A stretch of 64,000 nt of DNA from Lolium rigidum. Lineage: Eukaryota; Streptophyta; Magnoliopsida; Poales; Poaceae. Made by a program: the position numbers and the translations under genes. Below the pieces are notes generated by a model. The model saw only the letters and a program-made list of their open reading frames with translations, ran no database searches and was not told where the DNA came from. The stretch lies in contig NC_061508.1 in assembly GCF_022539505.1 (NCBI RefSeq), positions 341,137,484 through 341,201,483 on the forward strand, in the 5' to 3' direction. Below, piece after piece: positions 57,307 to 64,000 of this stretch; the stretch's first letter is position 1; each line of letters opens with the position of its first letter.

Positions 57307-59826
57307 TTCCTGCTCGTCCCGAGCGGGTAAACGATAACAAAGATAATTTCTGGAGTGACATGCCATCATAACCTTGATCATACTATTGTAAGCATATGTA
57401 ATGAATGCAGCGATCAAAACAATGGTAATGACATGAGTAAACAACTGAATCATAAAGCAAAGACTTTTCATGAATAGTACTTCAAGACAAGCATCAATAA
57501 GTCTTGCATAAGAGTTAACTCATAAAGCAATAAATCAAAGTAAAGGTATTGAAGCAACACAAAGGAAGATTAAGTTTCAGCGGTTGCTTTCAACTTATAA
57601 CATGTATATCTCATGGGTATTGTCAATGTAAAGTAATATAACAAGTGCAATATGCAAGTATGTAGGAATCAATGCACAGTTCACACAAGTGTTTGCTTCT
57701 TGAGGTGGAGAGAAATAGGTGAAGCTGACTCAACATAAAAGTAAAAGAAAGGTCCTTCAAAGAGGAAAGCATCGATTGCTATATTTGTGCTAGAGCTTTG
57801 GTTTTGAAAACATGAAACAATTTTGTCAACGGTAGTAATAAAGCATATGTATCATGTAAATTATATCTTACAAGTTGCAAGCCTCATGCATAGTATACTA
57901 ATAGTGCCCGCACCTTGTCCTAATTAGCTTGGATTAACACAGATTATCATTGCATAGCATATGTTTCAACCAAGTGTCACAAAGGGGTACCTCTATGCCG
58001 CTCGTACAAAGGTCTAAGGAGAAAGCTCGCATTTGGATTTCTCGCTTTTGATTATTCTCAACTTAGACATCCATACCGGGACAACATAGACAACGGATAA
58101 TGGACTCCTCTTTAATGCATAAGCATTTAACAACGATTATTATTCTCATAAGAGATTGAGGATTAGCTGTCCAAACTCGAAACTTCCACCATGATTCATG
58201 GCTTTAGTTAGCGGCCCAATGTTCTTCTCTAACAAGTATGCATACTCAAACCATTTGATTGTGAAAACCACCCTTACTTCGGACAAGACGGACATGCATA
58301 GCAACTCACATGATATTCAACAAAGAGTTGATGGCGTCCCCAGGAACATGGTTATCGCACAACAAGCAACTTAATAAGAGATAAAGTGCATAAGTACATA
58401 TTCAATACCACAATAGTTTTTAAGGCTATTTTGTCCCATGAGCTATATATTGCAAAGGCGAATGATGGAAATTTTAAAGATAGCACTCAAGCAATTTACT
58501 TTGGAATGGCGGAGAAATACCATGTAGTAGGTAGGTATGGTGGACACAAATGGCATAGTGGTTGGCTCAAGGATTTTGGATGCATGAGAAGTATTCCCTC
58601 TCGATACAAGGTTTAGGCTAGCAAGGTTATTTGAAACAAACACAAGGATGAACCGGTGCAGCAAAACTCACATAAAAGACATATTGTAAACATTATAAGA
58701 CTCTACACCGTCTTCCTTGTTGTTGAAACTCAATACTAGAAATTATCTAGACTTTAGAGAGACCAAATATGCAAACCAAATTTTAGCAAGCTCTATGTAT
58801 TTCTTCATTAATAGGTGCAAAGTATATGATGCAAGAGCTTAAACATGAGCACAACAATTTCCAAGTATCAAATTATTCAAGACATTTTAGAATTACTACA
58901 TGTAGCATTTCCCGATTCCAACCATATAACAATTTAACGAAGAAGATTCAACCTTCGCCATGAATACTATGAGTAAAGCCTAAGGACATATTTGTCCATA
59001 TGCAACAGCGGAACGTGTCTCTCTCCCACACAATGAATGCTAGGATCCATTTTATTCAAACAAAAACAAAAACAAAAACAAACCGACGCTCCAAGCAAAG
59101 CACATAAGATGTGATGGAATAAAAATATAGTTTCAGGGGAGGAACCTGATAATGTTGTCGATGAAGAAGGGGATGCCTTGGGAATCCCCAAGCTTAGACG
59201 CTTGAGTCTTCTTAAAATATGCAGGGGTGAACCACCGGGGCATCCCCAAGCTTAGAGCTTTCACTCTCCTTGATCATATTGTATCATCTCCCTCTCTTGA
59301 TCCTTGAAAACTTCCTCCACACCAAAATCAAAACAACTCATTAGAGGGTTAGTGCACAATAAAAATTTATATGTTCAGAGGTGACATAATCATTCTTAAC
59401 ACTTCTGGACATTGCACAAAGCTACTGGACATTAATGGATCAAAGAAATTCATCCAACATAGCAAAAGAGGCAATGCGAAATAAAAGGCAGAATCTGTCA
59501 AAACAGAACAGTTCGTAAAGACGAATTTTAAAGTGGCACCAGACTTGCTCAAATGAAAATTCCCAAATTGAATGAAAGTTGCGTACATATCTGAGGATCA
59601 CGCACGTAAATTGGCATATTTTTCTGAGCTACCTACAGAGAGGCAGGTCGAAATTCGTGACAGCAAAGAAATCTGTTTCTGCGCAGTAATCCAAATCTAG
59701 TATGAATCTTACTATCAAAGACTTTACTTGGCACAACAATGCATAAAACTAAGATAAGGAGAGGTTGCTACAGTAGTAAACAACCTCCAAGACTCAAATA
59801 TAAAATAAAAGTACTGTAGTAAAAAC
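57307..59826 (-). other. Noncoding 3' region of A3
   Basis: Collinear with A1 and A2 in inverted orientation. PPT-like copies lie at 59182-59197 (one change) and 59240-59255 (perfect). No conserved frame. Confidence 0.7.
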
Positions 59827-59875
59827 ATGGGTTGTCTCCCATAAGCGCTTTTCTTTAACGCATTTCAGCTAGGCG
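59827..59875 (-). promoter_or_regulatory. Twin hairpins after the A3 ORF
   Basis: ATGGG/CCCAT stem at 59827-59842 and CGCAT/AGGCG at 59859-59875; the latter has one mismatch compared with A1 and A2. Confidence 0.45.
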
Positions 59876-59888
59876 CAGAAAGTGTGTA

Positions 59889-60533
59889 TCAAGTGTTATC
59901 AAGAGATGGAACATCGACATCGGGGTTTGGAGTTTTCTCAACCATGCATAGTATGCTGGATACATAAGTTTCAGCGGCTCCCTTTTCATTAGTCTTGGGC
60001 TTGCTACTCTCATCAAACAAGTTTTCAGGAACAAGCCAAGCATAACTATCATCTAGAGCTTCGTGCATCGCTAGGAGCTTACATGGTATTGGTGCTTTAA
60101 TCTCCCCACCATCATTAATATTATTAGTGTACCTTATTCTATCCATGTCCATCTTTTCAAGTGTTCTTTTAAAATCCGGGAATGAACCAAGTTTCTTGTG
60201 CTTAATAAAAACTTTTCTAGCTTCTTTAACTATATCTTCAAATTCTCGCACTAAGACTTTTAGAACAAAATCTCTCTTCTCTCCCCGCTCCATATCGGAA
60301 AGTGTAAGAAACATGTGTTGTATCATGGGGTTGAGACTAATAAATCTAGCTTCCATCATGCGTACCAAACAAACAGAGGCATCTTCATAAGTAGGGACAG
60401 CTTTTGCAAGGGGTATATCTTTAAGATCTTCATGCATACTAACATGGGTGAAAAATTCTTCTATATTATCTCTTCAAATTATAGACCCTTGTCCCACAGG
60501 TATATCTTTTGCAGTAAAATTAAAAGGAAACAT
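59889..60533 (-). pseudogene. A3 family ORF of unknown function, one internal stop
   Basis: ATG at 60533 opens MFPFNFTAKDIPVGQGSII, followed by a TGA at 60474-60476 (codon 20). The same frame then stays open to SLDNT-stop at 59889. It is homologous throughout to the A2 ORF (EEFFTHVS, QHMFLTL, DFVLKVLVREF, YAWLVPENLFDE, TNEKGAAETY). Length without the stop is about 214 codons. Translation could restart at Met 60437. No known domain recognised; the middle looks helical and highly charged. Confidence 0.65.
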
Positions 60534-60738
60534 GTTGAAATAAGTAAAGCAAATGCAAGTAACTAATTTTTTGTGTTTTTGATATAGAGTGCAAGACAGT
60601 AAATAAAGTAAAGCTAGCAACTAATTTTTTTGTGTTTTGATATAATGCAGCAAACAAGAAAGTAAATAAAATAAATCAAGACAAAAACAAAGTAAAGAGA
60701 TTGGATTGTGGAGACTCCCCTTGCAGCGTGTCTTGATC

Positions 60739-60756
60739 TCCCCGGCAACGGTGCCA
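60739..60756 (-). other. Active-position PBS of A3
   Basis: Plus strand TCCCCGGCAACGGTGCCA, complement of tRNA-Asp with one mismatch, 10 bp inside the extended LTR. Confidence 0.7.
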
Positions 60757-60766
60757 GAAAAAGAGC

Positions 60767-62450
60767 TGCTGGTGTGCAGTTGACGTGGGAGTTAGAAATC
60801 TCTGTGGTGTAACTTTTCTTGAGGTCCCCGGCAACGGCGCCAGAAAAAGAGCTTGATGGCGTGTAACTCACACGTTCGTTGGGAACCCCAAGAGGAAGGT
60901 ATGATGCGCACAGCAGCAAGTTTTCCCTCGAGAAAGAAACCAAGGTTTATCGAACCGGGAGGAGCCAAGAAGCACGTTGAAGGTTGATGGCGGCGGGATG
61001 TAGTGCGGCGCAACACCGGGGATTCCGGTGCCAACGTGGAACCTGCACAACACAACCAAAGTACTTTGCCCCAACGAAGCAGTGAGGTTGTCAATCTCAC
61101 CAGCTTGTCTGTAACAAAAGATTAGATGTATAGTGTGGATGATGATTGTTTGCAGAAAACAGTAAAACAAGTATTGCGATAGATTGTATTCAATGTAAAA
61201 GAATGGACCGGGGTCCACAGTTCACTAGAGGTGTCTCTCCCATAAGATAAATAGCATGTTGGGTGAACAAATTACGGTCGGGCAATTGACAAATAGAGAG
61301 GGCATGACCATGCACATACATGATATGATGAGTATTGTGAGATTTAATTGGGCATTACGACAAAGTACATAGACCGCTATCCAGCATGCATCTATGCCTA
61401 AAAAGTCCACCTTCGAGTTATCATCCGAACCCCTTCCAAGTATTAAGTTGCAAACAACGGACAATTGCATTAAGTATGGTGCATAATGTAATCAATAACT
61501 ACATCCTTAGACATAGCATCAATGTTTTATCCCTAGTGGCAACAAGCACATCCACAACCTTAGAACTTTTCGTCACTCGTCCCAGATTTAATGGAGGCAT
61601 GAACCCACTATCGAGCATAAATACTCCCTCTTGGAGTTAAGAGCAAAAACTTGGCCGAGCCTCTACTAATAACGGAGAGCATGCAAGATCATAAACAACA
61701 CATAGGTAATAGATTGATAATCAACATAACATAGTATTCTCTATCCATCGGATCCCGACAAACACAACATATAGTATTACGGATAGATGATCTTGATCAT
61801 GTTAGGCAGCTCACAAGATCCGACAATGAAGCACATAAGGAGAAGACGACCATCTAGCTCTCGCTATGGACCCATAGTCCAGGGGTGAACTACTCACTCA
61901 TCACTCCGGAGGCGACCATGGCGGTGAAGAGTCCTCCGGGAGATGATTCCCCTCTCCGGCAGGGTGCCGGAGGCGATCTCCTGAATCCCCCGAGATGGGA
62001 TTGGCGGCGGCGGCGTCTCTGGAAGTTTTCCGTATCGTGGCTCTCGGTACTGGGGGTTTCGCGACGAAGGCTATTTGTAGGCGGAACAGCAGGTCAAAGG
62101 GCGTCACGAGGGGCCCACACACCAGGGTCGTGCGGCCAAGGGCCAGGCCGCGCCGCCCTGTGGTGTCACCACCTCGTGGCCCCACTTCGTCTCTCCCTCG
62201 GACTTCTGGAAGCTTCGTGGCAAAATAGGACCCTGGGCGTTGATTTCGTCCAATTCCGAGAATATTTCCTTACTAGGATTTCCGAAACCAAAAACAGCAG
62301 AAAACGACAGAATCGGCTCTTCGGCATCTCGTTAATAGGTTAGTGCCGGAAAATGCATAAATACGACATATAATGTGTATAAAACATGTAGATATCATCA
62401 ATAATGTGGCATGGAACATAAGAAATTATCGATACGTCGGAGACGTATCA
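60767..62450 (-). repeat. 5' LTR of A3 (extended)
   Basis: 1684 bp. The fossil PBS is at 60825-60842 and the usual family boundary is near 60853. Confidence 0.9.
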
Positions 62451-62455
62451 CGCCT

Positions 62456-62936
62456 CCACCCTATTTAATAATTCTGTTAACGTGTCAGTGTCCTTCTTCT
62501 TCTTTCGCGAACGGCTTCTATAAGTGTCAGCGCTGTCCGGCCACGCGTCCTTCATGGTGAGACCTGGGCGAGCTCGTACTCGTCCAACGTGTTCAGGATT
62601 CCCCAGAGCGAGTGTCAGTTCGTCATTCTCTCTATCGGGAATGTACTCTCCCTTTCTGACCTTGTCAATTGCATCTACAAGCTTCGGTACGATTGCCTCA
62701 ATTTTTTCCTTCCATTTTCCCTGCGCAACGATCAACCCTGTATTTGGGTCCAACCCTGCCCCATGCGCGAACAACCAGAACTTGGACCGTTCGGACCAGT
62801 CCCATGTCTGTGGAGTGATTCCTGCATTCATCAGTTTATTTTCAAACGATGTCCACTTCGGAATGGCAGTCTTGTAGCCACCTGACCTCAAATGATGCCA
62901 AAGTTTCTTCTTTGAATCATTTTTCGTATTTGTGAC
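62456..62936 (-). pseudogene. CACTA protease-gene, upstream segment
   Basis: The frame is open from the A4 junction (NDSKKKLWHHLRSGGYKTAIPKW) through WDWSERSKFWLFAHGAGLDPNTGL and ENDELTLALGNPEHVGRVRA to TELLNRVEA, where A3 interrupts it. It joins the segment ending at 55602 (SKALEKNQRAPDQPLF) on the other side of A3. The NDELTxALGNPEHxGR motif is what I remember from grass CACTA second ORFs. No catalytic role is assigned to this part. Confidence 0.7.
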
Positions 62937-64000
62937 TGATACGTCTCAAACGTATCTATAATTTCTTATGTTCCATGCTACTTTTATGATGATACTCACA
63001 TGTTTTATACACATTATATGTCATATTTATGCATTTTCCGGCACTAACCTATTGACGAGATGCCGAAGAGCCGATTCTTGTTTTCTCGCTGTTTTTGGTT
63101 TCGAAATCCTACAAAGGAAATATTCTCGGAATTGGACGAAATCAACGCCTGTGGTCTTATTTTTCCACGAAGCTTCCGGAAGACCGAGGGAGAAACGAAG
63201 TGGGGCCACGGGCGCCGCCACACTAGGGCGGCGCGGCCTAAGGGGGCCCGCGCGGCCCTAGCGTGTGGGGCCCCGTGACTCCTCCGACTCCGCCCTTCCG
63301 CCTACTTAAAGCCTTCGTCGCGAATACCCCGCATCGAGAGCCACGATACGGAAAACCTTCCGGAGACGCTGCCGCCGCCAATCCCATCTCGGGGGATTCA
63401 GGAGATCGCCTCCGGCACCCTGCCGGAGAGGGGAATCATCTCCCGGAGGGCTCTTCATCGCCATGATCGCCTCCGGATCGATGTGTGAGTAGTCCACCCC
63501 TGGACTATGGGTCCATAGCAGTAGCTAGATGGTTGTCTTCTCCTCATTGTGCTATCATGTTAGATCTTGTGAGATGCCTATCATGATCAAGATCATCTAT
63601 TTGTAATGCTACATGTTGTGTTTGTTGGGATCCGATGAATATTGAATACTATGTCAAGTTGATTATCAATCTATCATATATGTTGTTTATGTTCTTGCAT
63701 GCTCTCCGTTGCTAGTAGAGGCTCGGCCAAGTTGATACTTGTGACTCCAAGAGGGAGTATTTATGCTCGATAGTGGGTTCATGCCTCCATTGAATGCGGG
63801 ACGATGGACGGAAAGTTCTAAGGTTGTGGATGTGCTGTTGCCACTAGGGATAAAACATCAATGTTTTGTTTAAGGATATTTGTGTTGATTACATTACGCA
63901 CCATATTTAATGCAATTGTCTGTTGTTTGCAACTTAATACTGGAAGAGGTTCGGATGATAACCTGAAAGTGGACTTTTTAGGCATAGATGCATGCTGGAT
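62937..64000 (+). mobile_element. Element A4: 5' LTR of a further family member, truncated by the window
   Basis: Starts TGATACGTCTCAAACGTATC at 62937 and runs to the window end, collinear with but clearly more diverged from A1 to A3 LTRs. It interrupts the CACTA gene frame. The 3' end and TSD are outside the window. Confidence 0.8.

Larger units (their letters stand above)
55608..62450 (-). mobile_element. Element A3: Athila-like element with extended LTRs
   Basis: TSD CGCCT (55603-55607 and 62451-62455). The LTRs start TGCTGGYRTGCAG, about 85 bp outside the family's usual start TGATGGCG, and both ends of the insertion agree (1683 and 1684 bp). The added stretch contains a complete tRNA-Asp PBS. 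A second PBS lies just inside. The interior holds the A2-type ORF, hairpins, PPT copies and a PPT on the minus strand. Confidence 0.9.
52744..64000 (-). mobile_element. CACTA transposon, 3' end and protease gene, interrupted; continues past the window
   Basis: The terminus CACTAGTGGAAAATCGC begins at 52744. It is followed by subterminal ACCGGTT/AACCGGT repeats over about 250 bp, as in grass CACTA (En/Spm) elements. A decayed multi-exon gene of the type carried by these elements reads leftward from 62936 to 53285. The transposase gene and the other terminus must lie to the right. Elements A3 and A4 are inserted in it. Confidence 0.8.

Overview
The window looks like intergenic DNA from a large grass genome, most likely the subfamily Pooideae (the wheat/barley/oat/ryegrass group). 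I found no intact host gene. It is almost entirely transposable elements nested in one another, and most boundaries could be set to the base from target-site duplications (TSDs), primer-binding sites (PBS) and polypurine tracts (PPT). The taxonomic call is inference from element types and from remembered similarity to common Pooideae repeats; nothing here identifies a species.

Layout. 1-1003: 3' end of a chromodomain Ty3/Gypsy element (integrase C-terminus, chromodomain, short 3' LTR). 1598-2101 plus 44267-45086: a tandem repeat with a 662-bp period, split by the largest insertion. 2102-44266: a giant non-autonomous LTR element on the minus strand (about 15 kb of its own sequence, LTRs about 6 kb, interior about 2.8 kb without coding capacity, initiator tRNA-Met PBS, TSD CTGGC/CCGGC). 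Inside it sit: element A1 (6083-12765, plus, TSD CTGGC); a 3.45-kb TG..CA insertion, probably a solo LTR (14458-17911, TSD ATATC); and a 17.1-kb Tat-lineage Gypsy element (20451-37570, minus, TSD GTGAT), whose reverse transcriptase is itself interrupted by element A2 (25415-32136, plus, TSD CTCGT/CTCGA). 45087-52743: older intergenic DNA with a copia-like fragment, an hAT-type MITE with an 8-bp TSD, two adjacent foldback MITEs and a possible LINE tail. 52744-64000: one end of a CACTA transposon whose decayed Ulp1-protease-like gene on the minus strand is cut by element A3 (55608-62450, minus, TSD CGCCT) and element A4 (62937 to beyond the window, plus).

A1 to A4 belong to one LTR family with 1.6-kb LTRs. 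A1 to A3 are short, non-autonomous, Athila-like elements with a tRNA-Asp PBS; only the first LTR of A4 is in the window. They show the most unusual features seen: the same LTRs and untranslated regions surround two unrelated ORFs; paired hairpins follow the ORF stop; a 16-bp PPT is duplicated twice in the interior; and A3 has LTRs lengthened by about 85 bp that now contain a fossil PBS. None of the three carries pol, so they presumably move using proteins supplied by related autonomous elements. The Tat element once encoded gag, protease, reverse transcriptase, two RNase H domains and integrase. It also carries an antisense acidic ORF with its own promoter-like and polyadenylation-like signals. 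It is now broken by frameshifts, a stop codon, a small insertion and A2.
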